Notes under the pieces: model-generated
What the model was told of the DNA's origin: nothing
The model's database searches: none
What the model saw: the letters and a program-made list of their open reading frames with translations, nothing else
Shown here: one piece after another, positions 10,261 to 22,274 of the stretch
Numbering within the stretch: the first letter of the stretch is position 1
Layout: every line of letters begins with the position of its first letter
DNA from: Jacaranda mimosifolia
Taxonomy: Eukaryota > Streptophyta > Magnoliopsida > Lamiales > Bignoniaceae
Direction: 5' to 3'
NCBI GenBank assembly: GCA_018894105.1
Contig: CM032121.1
Span: 27,504,230 to 27,568,229, forward strand
Length of the DNA: 64,000 bases
Position numbers and translations under genes: made by a program

Positions 10261-11926
10261 AGGTTTTGGTCGACTCTAGCCTACGTTGATGTTGCCTCCT
10301 GGCTGACTTGGAATCCCTCCCGATTGGACCTCTTGTAATGGTGTCAATGACCCCTTTGAGGGGTGGGTAGGGATCATGGGCGGGTTTCTTTCGTTCGTCT
10401 TCCCTCCTCGGGCTAACCGACCTTTCTCGACGGAGAGTTTGGTCGATTTTTCTTGGCTCTTATCGTGAACTCTCATCGATAAACTTTTCTAGCTGACCCT
10501 GGCGGATTAACCTCCCGATCTCATTTTGGATATTGAAACAGTCTTCAGTGTTGTGGCCCCTTTGTTTGTGAAAGTGACAATATTTCTTAGATTTCTTCAT
10601 TGCCTCTATTTTAATCAGCTTTCTCGACTTCTTCATAAGGTTTTCATGTTGAATGGCAAATAATACTTCTTTTCTTAGGAGATTGATCGGAGTATAATCA
10701 TGGAAATTCTTGATAGGGGATCGGAGTCCCTCTTTATTTTGGTGGTCGTCATTCTCTTTGGTTTTCCTCTTCTCGACCTCAAGATTACCATATTTCTACC
10801 TATTCATATCCTCCTGAGTCATATACCTCTCTGCGAGGTCGAGCAGTTCTTCGATCGATCTGGGCCGCTCGCGCACTAACGCACTGGCACATTCTTTGTG
10901 TCGCAAACTCAAGAAAAGCACATCAATCAAAAATTCAATCCGTGGACTATCAATCTTCAAAACTTTAGGGTTGAAGCTGGTGAAGAAATCTCGAAGCGAC
11001 TTTCTCTCATTTTGTTTAATTGTATGCAAGTGAGTGTATGGGAGCTTCCCCTTTCTTCGGCTGGCAAATTAGTGCAGAAATTTATCGCACAACTGGTCGT
11101 ACAAGTAAATAGATGCTGGCTCCAACTTGATAAACCAGTCGTGTGCAATGCCCTGGAAGGTGGTTACAAGCATCTTCGCGTGAATCTATTCATTGTGCTC
11201 ATGTAACTACATCATGTGTTTGAATTGCAGCAGATGTTCATTTAGATCTGACGAGCCGTCATACCTAGGCAGTCATATGGGACGTTGGCATCAAAAGTGA
11301 TGCACTTATCGATAATATCTTGAATGAACGGTGACTCTCTTTCTCGTCGGGACCTCTAGACTCCTTCATGGTTCCGATCAGTATTTCTTCTCAAGATCTC
11401 CTTGAGCCGCCTGTTGAGCTGTTGAACTTGGTGGGAGACTTCTTCCCATCCTTGTCAATCAGCCTGGGTGAGATTCCTATTAGTCTGCTGCCTTCCACGC
11501 TAGACCTATCGCACTACTGGGCTTCAATGAGTTGAACGCTGTGGTCAATGGAATCCGCAACTTTTTCACGGAGGGTGTTGTTGAACTTCATCTCTTGAGA
11601 ACCACTCGGTACTATTGTCAAACCTCTGGTCAACCCCTCTCTTCCTTGGTGGGCCTTTCTTTACGCTGGGTGGGTTGGGAAATTGCACTGTCCACTGATC
11701 CGAGTGGGACCATATGCTGATTCAGGGCAGTTGTAAGTTGGGCCGAGATTTGAGTAGATATCGGTTCGCTTATGAGTTGCATCAATTGTGGCATGGTCAG
11801 GGTGACCAACTGTTCTGGTTGGGCACTAAACCGCGGCAAATCTGGCTCTGGCTAGGGTCGAGAAAGTGGTGTTGGCAACCTCTTGTTCTCCTCTCTCTCC
11901 AAAGTAGCTCGCCTAGTGTTAACCAT
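10261..11926 (-). pseudogene. gag of the Tat element, defective
   Basis: The likely start is the ATG at 11926-11924, opening MVNTRRATLEREE, a typical gypsy gag beginning 44 bp inside the 5' LTR. A segment with PQLMQLISEPISTQISAQL follows. The capsid part at 11029-10796 (IKQNERKSLRDFFTSFN, then SIEELLDLAERYMTQED) matches the retrotransposon gag domain. A zinc-knuckle-like motif CHFHKQRGHNTEDCF lies near 10580-10534. The basic, proline-rich tail ends at about 10276. Stops (one about 25 codons in) and frameshifts separate the blocks. Gag forms the virus-like particle. Confidence 0.88.
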
Positions 11927-11969
11927 TTCTCGATTGTGGACTCTTGACGTTCGTACAAATGAAGCCAAA

Positions 11970-12762
11970 TGATGAGGGTGAATATTGTGTATGTTACTAT
12001 CTTGGGCTGGGATTAACTGGAGTCGACCTGAGATAGATCAAGGGGTGTGCCTTAGGTGAATTGGGATCGAGTCCTGCAATCAACAACAAACATTAGGCTA
12101 GTCGAGGCACTCTGACACTTAAGTCAGTAAGTATCGACTAGAGAGGTGAGTAGTGGAGATAAGAAATGGAGTACCTTGCTGAAGGGCTGTGATGGGGTAT
12201 TTATAACCTTCTCCAAGTGGTTGATATGTTATTGATGCCCCTATTGTGTAAGAAGGGTCATTGTCCTTGCTTGAGGAATTTCCCATCTTATCCAGCTTGT
12301 GTATTGTTCTAGGTGGTGCTGCCTCCAGCTACCTAGGATAAGGCGGTACACTGGAAGCGCTCCCTAGCCTGACAGAACTGGAAAAGACGGTACTGCTGGT
12401 GATATGCACCAATAATGCGGTAGCACGACGCCTGGCGAGGCATTTAATGCGACTGATGAGTTCTCGCCTTCGCTCGACCTGCTTTTCAAGACTAGTCCAC
12501 CAGCAGGGATGTCACTTTAGATCTTGGTCACCAGACTCACTCTGGTCGAAGCCACATCACTTTGGTCAAAGGATTGTGACTGTATAAAGAAGACCATCGA
12601 CCGCAACCAGGTCGATAAAGAACGCAAATACTCGCCTCAACAAGCAGGGATCCAAAGATCGAATGGTGGTCGAATCGCATGCCCTGCCAAAACGAGTTGG
12701 GCTTAGGGCTCCCATCCTAGTTGAGTGTTATTGGGCTGGGCTTGCTGGACTGTCCCATATCA
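11970..12762 (-). repeat. 5' LTR of the Tat element
   Basis: This 793-bp LTR pairs with 1313-2642 and lacks the hAT insertion. Its outer edge is followed by ATATG (12763-12767), matching the duplication on the far side. A minus-strand TATA box (TATAAATA, 12198-12205) lies where an LTR promoter should be, directing transcription towards gag. Confidence 0.93.
12198..12205 (-). promoter_or_regulatory. TATA box in the Tat 5' LTR
   Basis: TATAAATA on the minus strand, conserved with 2084-2091 in the other LTR, is the probable core promoter for the genomic transcript. Confidence 0.6.
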
Positions 12763-15700
12763 ATATGAAAATCATACTTACAACTTTTATGACATTTGAG
12801 ATTTTTAAATATCAAGTATTTTTTGTTGGAGTAAATATATAATCTCTTTATACTTCATCTTAGAAAATAACTTATATTAAGTTATTATTTGATCACCATT
12901 TTAATAAGTAGTTTATAACATGCAATGTTTTATAAACTAAAATATTTCTTAAATAACTCTAATAAGTAAAATATTTTATTTTTATTTATATAAGTAGTTA
13001 TTTTATAATTTTTGAAATTATCATTATATATATTATATAAATGGTCATAAAATAATAATTAAATTTTCAATATTCAATTCAAACTAGAATATTTATATTT
13101 CAAATATTTCTTTTATAAGTAAGAAATTTATAAATTATTTAATACATACTTACTTTCGATCAATTTTTTTTTTAATCTGACACCATTATTCCATATAAAA
13201 TATTATTTTATGAGTTATTATAAAAAAAAATAAAAATAAATGTACACTATATAAATATAAAATTAAATGTGCTGAAAAATGTAAAAAATGATATCATTTG
13301 TTATTTAAGTGGTTATTTATCAAACTTTTAAAAAAATTCAAGTATGTCAACCATATATGTCCCCTATAAGAAATTTAATTCATATAATTGAGATGACTTC
13401 TCCATTATTATGTTGCTAAAAGCCTAAAATAATTTAAATTAATAATAAAAAATAAATCAAGAGTTTATATATGTTGTAGGAAGTAACATTTTATATTTGA
13501 AATAAATTCTTTAAATTAAATTATTTAGTTAATCTATATATATGATTTTATCTAAAATTATTTTACATATCTAAAAAATATCATTATAAAAATAATTAAA
13601 TTTTAAAAGCTTTGATAAATTGAGGACTTACATATCAATTAATTTGTAATTAATTATTCATATATCAAAATTTTAACTCTTTGATATGGAAATGATGATG
13701 ATTTGATATTTCACATAAATATGTATCTATTTTCTTCATAAGCAATAGATAAGTTGCAAAATATTTTAAGTAAGTCACAATATAAAGAGATAATTATAGT
13801 TGTAAAGTATTGGTTTTTTTTTTTTTTATTACTTTTGAAGTACTTTTAATAGAATTTTTTTGTTTGAAATAAAATTTTTATTCATTATGAGTCAATACAT
13901 AATGCTTCCATGATAAAAGATTTTATTCATCATGACTAATTACTTAATAGAAATTATTTAAAAGTATATATATTCAAAGTTCTAAGTTGTCTATAAAATA
14001 ATTATTTAATTAAGATATAAAAACAATTTATTTGATCAAATAATTGAATAATATATTACTTCAACAAAAAATAAAGTGATTAGTTTTATCAATAAATATA
14101 CAAAAGAATTTATTAAATATGCAAAATTGGTTGTTATATTGAAATAGCTTAGTTAGCAATTTTTTTAACTTTTTTGGGTAAGAACGTATAGTTAAATTAA
14201 AAGGTAAAAGTATTTAACTCTTCAAATGAAAAATTTAGCTTAATACTTTTTAAAGCTCATATTTATTAGATAATTTTATTACTTCGTATATCCATTTAGT
14301 TTTTAATAGTTAATATATAAATTATTAAAATATGAAATATATCAATTATGTAAAAGGTATTTATTTTGCAATTAATTTGAATTTCTATTTCTATATACAT
14401 AATTTTCTATAAAATAAATTATTTATGTATTGAAAGATAAATTAAGTTATTTTTTATTAAAAAAAATATTATAAATAATTTAAGATTCAACTAACCAAAG
14501 ATAAAATTATCAAATCACATGACGTTATATGCTAAAAAAAAAAAAAATCTTTTTTATATGCACATAGTTAGAAATGGGTAAATGAAGTGCCAATAAATTT
14601 AATGAATCCTTTATGAAAAAATATACAGTGTTTTCCCATTCATTTGATAAGAAAATTGAAAAAAATTTGAACAACTTAATAAAATATTATAATTTTTTTA
14701 AATATTTCAAAATATAACAATATTTAGAGTACATTCCTCAAATATGAAGTATATATCATTTTTTTATCTAGATAAATCAAGAGAGTTGCAACTAAAATAA
14801 TAGTAAAATAAAAATTCAATATCAAAGACAAATTTTTAAATGAGCTTACAAAAATATTTGAAAATAATATTGAAAATAAATAAATAAAATATAATTGATT
14901 AAAATAAAAAATACTATATACTGATACTTTTAAGTAATATAAAAATAAAAATGCTAAGTTGACCAAAAAATTTTAATCTTAAATAAATATTGAGGAAATA
15001 TAAAGTAATAATATTACTAAAATATTTAAATATATTAGAAGAATATCTAAATAATTTAGAACTAAAGTAAAACAAAAACAATATAAAGATGTGTTATAAG
15101 AAAAATTAAAAACTTAGTACGAATGAACTTTAAATTGAAAAGAAAAAAGAAATATCATTACATTATGCCAATTAACGGGAAAGAGATTATACAATTAAAT
15201 CAAATTGAATAAAGATATAGAATGATAACACGAATAATGTAAAAACAAAATATAAAAAGAATAATTATAGAGTAATAAAATTTACATATAATTAAAACAA
15301 ATGAAAGATTTATCTATTAATATTGTGACAAATTAAATTTATAAGATAAAGTTTTGTGATAAGAGTACTTATATAATATGTTACTCATAAAATATCTTTT
15401 AAATTCTAAAATTTTCTAATGAGATAAAAACATGATTATGGATATTCTAGAATTATCTTATAAGAAAAAAAATTATATTACAATTTGAATAAACACAACA
15501 TGATATTTTAGTTATAACAGGTAAGTTGGTTGTATTAAAATATAATTACAAATAAATAAACAACAAATAAAAAAAATTAATTGAATCAAAAAATCAAAAA
15601 TTCTAAGAATTCAACATTTGTCCAAAATCACACATCAATACAAAACTATGTTATATATAATATTATAGATAGCTTTCGTTATATATTTAATTTTATAAAT

Positions 15701-15990
15701 GCATTATCAAATACTTTCTCAGAAAATATTTATTATACTTGATATTTAATTAATATAAAATAAAAAGTAATACACAAATTAAAATAAAGAATGTAAAAGA
15801 TTGCAAACTTATTTGCAGCGAGCTCCTAATTTTGTTGCAAACTTTTACACTATAAATTATTTACACCATCCTCTTTATTCTCTTAGCTCTTTTAGTTTCA
15901 ATTCATCCAGTCATCAATTTAAATAATATATTTTTTAATTAATACATTGTTTTATATTTCACATCATAAATAAGTGCCCAACAAAAATTA
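12763..15990. other. Very AT-rich DNA upstream of the P450 exon
   Basis: This 3.2-kb stretch holds long A/T runs and no credible coding frame; the few open frames here are low-complexity Phe/Leu/Ile strings expected from AT-rich DNA. If the P450 exon belongs to a working gene, this is intron sequence. No recognisable first exon of a P450 lies here on either strand. Confidence 0.6.
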
Positions 15991-16000
15991 ATATTTGCAG

Positions 16001-16621
16001 AATATGATAATTGCGGGCACGGATACATCGGTAGTGACCATAGAATGGGCCATGTGCCTTTTGCTCAACCATCCGGAAGTCCTTCAAAAGGCTAAACTGG
16101 AGCTGGATTCGCAAGTGGGGCATCATCGTTTGGTAGAAGAACAAGATCTTCCGAACCTCCATTACCTTAAAAACATCATTCTCGAGACATTCCGTATGTT
16201 CCCAGCCGGACCCTTGGTGGTGCCCCGGGAGTCATCTGCTGACTGTATAGTCGGGGGTTACGATATCCCACGTGGAACCATCTTATTGATTAACTCGTGG
16301 TCCATTCAAAGGGACCCCGATTTGTGGGACGACCCCACGAGCTTCAAGCCTGAGAGATTTGAAGGAAAAGATGTGGAAACACAAAAATTGATGCCATTTG
16401 GAATGGGAAGGAGGGCCTGCCCGGGCTCTGGTTTAGGCCAAAGAATGGTGGGATTGGCTTTGGGATGCTTGATACAGTGCTTTGAGTGGGAGAGGGAGAG
16501 CTTGGAGGAAGTTGATTTAGCTGAAGGAGTAGGGCTGACCATGCCAAAACTGAAGCCGCTGGAGGCTATGTGCAGACCAAGAGAAATCATGCTAAAGGTT
16601 CTTCTGGAATTAGTCAATTGA
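16001..16621 (+). CDS. Cytochrome P450, CYP81-like, 3' exon
   Basis: The exon begins after a TTTGCAG acceptor (AG at 15999-16000) and ends at TGA 16619-16621, giving 206 codons. It holds the I-helix oxygen-binding motif AGTDTS, the K-helix ExxR (ETFR), PERF (as FKPERFEG), and the haem loop [18 protein letters not shown] with its Cys ligand. Spacing and wording ([36 protein letters not shown]) fit the plant CYP81 family, membrane-bound monooxygenases of specialised metabolism. CYP81 genes usually have two exons, and this corresponds to the second. The first exon, with the membrane anchor, is absent from the window. Either the intron exceeds 16 kb and holds the Tat element, or this is a 5'-truncated pseudogene. 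The exon itself shows no stop or frameshift. Its GC content is well above its surroundings. Confidence 0.88.
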   Translation, partial: NMIIAGTDTSVVTIEWAMCLLLNHPEVLQKAKLELDSQVGHHRLVEEQDLPNLHYLKNIILETFRMFPAGPLVVPRESSADCIVGGYDIPRGTILLINSWSIQRDPDLWDDPTSFKPERFEGKDVETQKLMPFGMGRRACPGSGLGQRMVGLALGCLIQCFEWERESLEEVDLAEGVGLTMPKLKPLEAMCRPREIMLKVLLELVN

Positions 16622-16691
16622 TTACACGTTATAATAGTGTATGTGTCATTGTAAGAATTTGGATTGCATTATAGCACATACTTGTGATGCA

Positions 16692-17150
16692 TGCTGGAAT
16701 TTTATTCCAATATTTGAACTTCTATTAATTGGATTTATTTTCTGATAAAATAAAAACAGGCTAAATTAATACGATTAATGAGACATGACTTATAGGGCAC
16801 CTATTATTTTGACCCAATATTGTTAAAGCCTTTTATCGTAACAGACATGGTATGACAGTTGGTGTAGGTCCAATCTTCGAAGCCCGTGATGGGAGGGCTC
16901 TCTAGGGTTTTATCTTATATATGTTGTGGCTAGATCTCCTCTCCACTCCACTCCACGTTTTGATTTTGCTATCCCATTAAAGCTATCAAGTAGTTTATAT
17001 AAGAAGGAGAGGAAGACTTAGCAATTGATTCTACTAATTGTAGGAATTATTGATCATCAATCTCATGGCTCAAACAAGTATCATGAATGAATCGATTTAT
17101 GGTGTTTTGATTTCATAGGTATATGCATCTTGGGTTAAATTTATCTTATA
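16692..17150 (+). repeat. 5' LTR of the downstream copia element
   Basis: The LTR runs from TGCTGGAATT to TTATCTTATA (end expected CA, here TA) and matches 22275-22725. An AATAAA at 16749-16754 near its start could end transcripts reading in from the P450. Confidence 0.9.
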
Positions 17151-17152
17151 GT

Positions 17153-17165
17153 TGGTATCAAAGCC
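17153..17165 (+). other. Primer binding site, initiator tRNA-Met
   Basis: TGGTATCAAAGCC lies two bases after the LTR and differs by one base from the usual TGGTATCAGAGC complement of the initiator tRNA-Met 3' end. Confidence 0.8.
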
Positions 17166-17409
17166 ATATATCTATGAATCATAATCCAATCTTATTGATT
17201 ATATTTTGTAAATCTCTTATTTTATTATTGTGAATCTTTGTTTGCTTATTGACAATTTTTATGACCAAGAATGAGATAAATATTTTTCTCAACAAAAAAA
17301 ATTAAATAATGAACAAATATTTTTTTTTCCCAAATCTATGTGGTTTTATACACGTTTGACTCATCAAGATTTTATGATGCACCGGCCTTTGAATGTCAAT
17401 TCTACTTGA

Positions 17410-17733
17410 ATGGATTCATTAGATTTGTTATCGGAAGATATGAACTTGAATTCCTTGTTCCTTTTTATGATTGGGAAATCTGATTGCCATTGTCCCTTTT
17501 GCCCATCTTATATGCAGTATCCTAATTTTGCCTGCTTTTCCTTTATTTATACATATGAATCCTATGTAGGGTGCATTAACTGCTTGAAACCTTGTCATTG
17601 GACGCGTAAATTGAAGGAATCAAAAGCTTTACTTTTAACATTAAAAAAGAAGAAGATGAATTTAGGCTTCCATGATGTACATTATGCCAAAGGAAAACGA
17701 CTTTGGATTTCAATGCTTGTCAAATATATTTGA
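17410..17733 (+). CDS. Cys-rich ORF of 107 codons in the copia leader
   Basis: An uninterrupted frame from ATG 17410 to TGA 17731-17733 lies between the primer site and gag, where copia elements normally have only leader. The product contains CHCPFC near residue 26 and a CINCLKPCHW cluster near residue 57, followed by a Lys-rich stretch (LKKKKMN). The paired cysteines could suggest a metal site, but spacing fits no family I recognise. It is the longest open frame in an element otherwise full of stops. It may be a captured host fragment or chance. Confidence 0.2.
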   Translation: MDSLDLLSEDMNLNSLFLFMIGKSDCHCPFCPSYMQYPNFACFSFIYTYESYVGCINCLKPCHWTRKLKESKALLLTLKKKKMNLGFHDVHYAKGKRLWISMLVKYI

Positions 17734-18599
17734 TGATGATCTTTTCTTCTTTTATTATTGATTTCTTTTCAAGTCCCTTTATTTATTTATTTGTTTATTT
17801 TTAATTTTTAATTTTGGCTATACTTGAATCCGTTTGCTCCTTAATTATCAATATGTGAACTATAGTTCCATACTCTTTTATACTTAGTCCAAGAATATTA
17901 AGGATACTGTTGTGAATATTTAGATTTAGACAATACAAATAAAATAGTTGGAACGTTTAATAGCCAAATAAATGAAATTTTGATACAACTTGAGTGCTAC
18001 AAATTTTATATAAAATTTCTGGAAGTACATATTGTTCTAGTACTCAAATTTTTTGGGAGTCTTGCATATATATTGTGCATGTGCAAGTTGGGCAATTTAT
18101 TATTAAACTCGGTTTTGTGCTTATTTTATGGGTTGAAGTAAATAGTTACACCAAAGTGTTCTATTTATTAAAACTTGTAAAATTAGTGGCATGCATATCT
18201 CGAGTTAGTATTATCATACATTCTTCTACCCAAAGTGGGTTAGATATATATTATATTTGGTTTTGTTGGTGCAGAACATATTGATGGCGATAGATTAATT
18301 TAGAAGATTTGTTTCCCAAAACTTTTCAACAATTAGTGTATCTCGGTATCGTTCTTGCATAAGAGGCTTTGTGTTTGTGGCATGCTATGCCCAAAAGGGA
18401 GTTTATCATGATTCACGAGAACTCTATGAGGAATTAAACTATATTGTTCTAGGCTTATTCTTGTTAATTGCTTATTATTGACGTGGTTTGTTGCATTCTT
18501 GTTGTTTTGGACAATTATAAGAGATCAAAGCGTAAAATAGGGTTTGCCCTAGGATTAGCTTATATAGATATAGCTTCCTCGGAAGATTAACCTCCCCAA

Positions 18600-19110
18600 C
18601 CAACTGATAATGCTTCCAATGCTGCGAAAAGAATTTATGTCCGGTGGGAGAGATCCAATTGCCTAAGTTTTCTAGCTATGAAAAATTCAATTGGAGTGCA
18701 TTTGGTTAGTGCACTACCTAAGACTAATAATGCTAGGGAATTTTTCAATGCAGTGGGACAAAGATATCAAATGTCTACAAAGTTTGAGGCAAAGAATCTT
18801 ATGAGTGATCTGACAAATATCAAGTATAATAATTCTAGTGTGGTTAGGGAGTACATTCTGAAATGGTCATATCTAATTCAAACTTAAAGATCTTGATATT
18901 CCATTTTCATGATAACTATATTGTTCGTGTTGTTCTCAATTTCTTATGGAATTTGTCAAATCAAAATAGCCTACAATACCCAAAATGAGTTATATAGTAT
19001 TTTTAACCTTATTTCCAAATGTGTCTCTGAGGAAGAGAAAATTAAGATGGAGAGTGGACATATAACCTTTCTTGTTATGGAAAACATTTTTTATATACCG
19101 AATTTGACTT
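18600..19110 (+). pseudogene. gag remnant of the downstream copia element
   Basis: The open piece 18678-18887 reads AREFFNAVGQRYQMSTKFEA and ending in VVREYILKWSYLIQT, with the E-F/W-x-x-x-x-x-Y/F spacing of copia gag (UBN2-type) proteins. It is followed by a second piece (18909-19112) with NLISKCVSEEEKIKME and a FYIPNLT motif typical of the segment before integrase. Frames are broken between them. Confidence 0.7.
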
Positions 19111-19112
19111 AG

Positions 19113-20309
19113 AACTTATTTTTTAGTTTTGTTACGGACAAGTTGGGTTGTGATATCTCTTTTGTCAAAGGAAGATTAGTTTGATATTGGACTCTAAAGT
19201 TATTGACTCCGGCATTTTGTTCAATGGCCTGTATATGTTGACATTGACTTCCAATAAAATTTATTCTTCGTGTGTAAAAGACCACTAAATAATAATTATT
19301 CTTCCATATTATGGCATATGCATTTTGATCATATTTCTAAAAATATGATAGAAAGACATATAACATTCTTCCTAGTCCAGTTTTGGAGATAAGGAAATTT
19401 GTGTTGATTGTATTAGAGGCAAACATGATTAGACTAGCAATATATGAGATTGTTTGCCAAATATTTATAGGAATCTAGAATTGTTGTTTGATATACTATG
19501 TTTGGGAGTCCTATGGGAAATGGTGTATTCAAAAAGTGTAATTGTACCTTAGTTAAAATGATGAGCAGCATGATGAGTCAATGTGAGTTACATAAATTTC
19601 TTTAAGATGAAGCTATAAGAATTGTTAGATGTATTCTTAATTATGCCATTATGCCCCTATCAAATTGGTTCCTAAAACACTTTTGAGTTGTGGGTTGGTA
19701 GGAAGCCTAGCTTAAACCATTTTCATGGGAATGTCCTGCTAAGGTTAGAATCTATAACCCTTTTTGGAAAAAAAAAAAGAAAGAAAGAAAAACTCCAAGT
19801 CTACTCGTGATTACTTCATTAGATATTTTGATCATTCTAAAGGATATAGATTCTCTTGTCCTTCATGTGGTACTCGAATAGTTGAGTGTTAGATAACTAA
19901 GTTCTTAGATCATGATGTGCATGACAGGGGTGAACATTCTCATCCTATAGTTGTTGATGAGCAGATTCAATCTGTTACACTTTCCTTACCCATTGCACAT
20001 GAAATTAAGGATCCTTATAGACAAATAGCTATACTTAATGCTAATATGGAGGCTGATTTGAATAATGATCCACCTCAAAATCATTTCCATCAAATGCCTC
20101 ATAGACGTTCAACTATAGAGAGACGTCTAGCAATTCCTGATAACTACTATGTGTATCTCCTAGAAAGTGATTATAATATTACTCCTGTAGTTGATCCTAT
20201 CAGTTATTCTAATGCTATGTCGAGTCCTCAATCAGACTTATGGTTTATTTCTATGAAAGATGAAATTCACTCGATGAAAGGGAATAATGTGTGGGACTTA
20301 GTTAATTAG
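19113..20309 (+). pseudogene. Integrase remnant and linker of the downstream copia element
   Basis: Fragments in shifting frames recall the integrase C-terminal region near 19680-19880 (SLKHFHGN, then DHSKGYR). They lead into an open block at 19917-20309 with PHRRSTIERRLAIPDNYYVY, SDYNITPVVDPISYSNAMSS and WFISMKDEIHSMKGNNVW. This last is the conserved linker into copia reverse transcriptase. The integrase core itself is too decayed to show its catalytic triad. Confidence 0.7.
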
Positions 20310-21195
20310 CCCCAAGATCAGAAGACTATAAGTTGCATACGAGTGTCTAAGACTAAGTCAAACTCAAAAGGGAAGATTGAAAGATTTAAGGTTAGACTTG
20401 TAGCCAAAGGCTTTACTTAGAGAACTGGAATTAATTATGGTAACACCTTCTCTCCTGTTTCCTCCAAAGATTTCTTTAGGATGTTATAGTTTATTAGCTC
20501 ATTTTGATTTGAAACTCAACTATAAGGATGTTAGGTCAACTTTCTCTTAATAGCGACCTTGATAAAAAAGTTTATATGACTCAAACCAAGGATTTTGTTC
20601 AACAAAGAAAGGAACACCTAGTGTGTAAGCTAAAAAATTTAATTTGCGACCTTAAACATGCTTCTCGTTAGTGATACTTGAAGTTTGATTAGATAGTAAC
20701 TTCGTTAAGCTTTTAGGAAAATAAGGTGGACCATTGTATTTATCGTAAGACTCGTGGGAGCAAATTCATATATTTAATGCTTTATTGATGATATTTTGCT
20801 TGCTAATAGTGATTTGGGTTTGCTCAATGAGACCAAACCAATATTATGTTACAGCTATGAATGACCTTGATAAAATATTGTTTGGTTCTTGGAATAAAGA
20901 TCCACTATGATCGAATTCGAGGCTTGTTGGGACTTTCTCAAGTGAGTTTCATTGATCGTATTTTGGTTAGGTTTAACATGCAAACTTATAAACCTGGAGT
21001 GTGCCTATAGTAAAAGGTGATAAACTTAGCCTTGCACAGTGCCCTAAAAACAAACTTCAGCAAAACAAACTTCAGCAAGAGTCCATGACAGATATTCCTC
21101 ACTCTAAAGCTGTTGATAGCCTAATGTATGCACAAGTCTATACTAGGCCTGATATAGCCTTTATTGTTGGTGTTCTTGGGCATTATTTCTAGTCC
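20310..21195 (+). pseudogene. Reverse transcriptase remnant of the downstream copia element
   Basis: After a stop at 20310 the reading continues as FKVRLVAKGFT, then a stop where Gln is expected, then INYGNTFSPVSS. Near 20781-20792 the catalytic box reads FIDD (usually YVDD), keeping both Asp residues. The end is open at 21001-21192 and holds HSKAVDSLMYAQVYTRPDIA, a hallmark of this copia group. Several frameshifts intervene. Confidence 0.8.
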
Positions 21196-21525
21196 AGGAC
21201 AAGAACATTAAGCGGTAGTTAAGAAAATCTTGAGATATTTGAGAGAAATTTAAAGAACTTCATTTCATGACTTTGAGGATTTATTGTGATAATGTTGTTG
21301 TTGTGTCCTTTTCAAGGAATAATAAGTCCTCTAGTGTATCTAAATATGTATAACTTAAATATCTCATTGTGAGAGAATTGATTAAAAATAATACTATATT
21401 ATAGAGTATGTTGATACCAACTTTATGCTTGCAAATCCTTTGACCAAGGCATTGAGACCTATTATTTTCAAAAGATACGTAGAACACATGGGTGTAATTG
21501 AGTCTTTTGATGTATTGGATTAGGT
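21196..21525 (+). pseudogene. RNase H remnant of the downstream copia element
   Basis: Readable pieces include a YCDN-like catalytic region near 21280 and SSVSKYVQLKYLIVRELI near 21330-21390. A degenerate ADPLTKAL-type end lies near 21430-21470, before HMGVIESFDVLD. The order fits the C-terminal end of copia polyproteins. Confidence 0.7.
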
Positions 21526-22256
21526 AAGATATATTTCTTTACTGAATTTATTACATTGAACTATTTGTTTTATTGGGCTTTTATTTAATATGAGATCCCC
21601 TTTTAGTGTTGTTGATATATTTGTTATAATTGTGTGCACTTACTTTGAGGTTATATCTCGCTTAATATGAATTTTAAGATTAGGAGTTGATCTTGAGAGT
21701 TGGGTATGTCTTATAAATGATACCATATTGTATTTCAGTTTGAACGAGGTATACATGGCTTCTTTTGAAGTTGGATTTTGTTGACATTTCATCTTATTTT
21801 AGAAATCCATGTCTTACAAGAAAATAATGGATTTTATTAGTGTTTCCTATTGCTTAAGAGGCCCATATCTTACAAGAAAATCAAATTTTCTTGGGATTTC
21901 ATATAGTTCTAGAAATCTATATCTTACAAGAAAATTGGAGGATCAACAATGAAATAACATACATACTTGGGTCATATTTAGATGCTATTTCTTGCAACAC
22001 CACTATGTTTGGATCCATGCCGGTGGAATTACTAGTATATATGACCATAGAAGGTCTTATGTTAATGAAAGATACAATCACCGTCATGATCCAATATTAG
22101 TAATTTTTACTGGACCGAATTATGTTGGTAGTCTTATCTCATTGTCGTATTTCCTTTATTTAAATTGTGGCCACAATCAAAATCTTTTTGTAATTTAGTC
22201 TAAGAGTCGTTTTCTCAAACTTTACTTTCTATTTTATTTTAAAGTTACAATTAATA

Positions 22257-22274
22257 TTTGTCCAAGTGGGAGAA
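22257..22274 (+). other. Polypurine tract of the downstream copia element
   Basis: TTGTCCAAGTGGGAGAA sits directly before the 3' LTR, matching the usual copia AAGTGGGAGA primer. Confidence 0.75.

Larger units (their letters stand above)
1313..12762 (-). mobile_element. Tat-lineage Ty3/gypsy LTR retrotransposon, near full length, defective
   Basis: Two related LTRs (1313-2642 and 11970-12762) start TGATGAGG and end CATATCA on the plus strand, and are flanked by a perfect 5-bp duplication, ATATG at 1308-1312 and 12763-12767. Read on the minus strand the order is 5' LTR, gag, protease, reverse transcriptase, RNase H, second RNase H, integrase, tandem repeats, an antisense extra ORF, polypurine tract, 3' LTR. 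This order, the paired RNase H domains, the antisense ORF and the repeat-bearing 3' region are known traits of the plant Tat lineage (Retand, Grande, Ogre relatives). All coding blocks carry stops or frameshifts, so it is non-autonomous now. The sequence next to the 5' LTR (TGGCTTCA) does not give a clear tRNA match, so the primer is unassigned. Confidence 0.93.

Noticed and set aside
14724..14966. 80-codon minus-strand ORF with apparent membrane segments
   Set aside because: It is a Phe/Leu/Ile/Tyr string expected by chance in extremely AT-rich DNA.
15995..16000. TTG codon at 15995 as the start of the P450 reading frame
   Set aside because: It lies in the intron acceptor TTTGCAG; family alignment places the exon start at 16001, and no start codon is expected in mid-protein.
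16306..16617. Minus-strand ORFs opposite the P450 exon
   Set aside because: They are antisense shadows of a GC-richer exon; the plus-strand reading has all P450 motifs.
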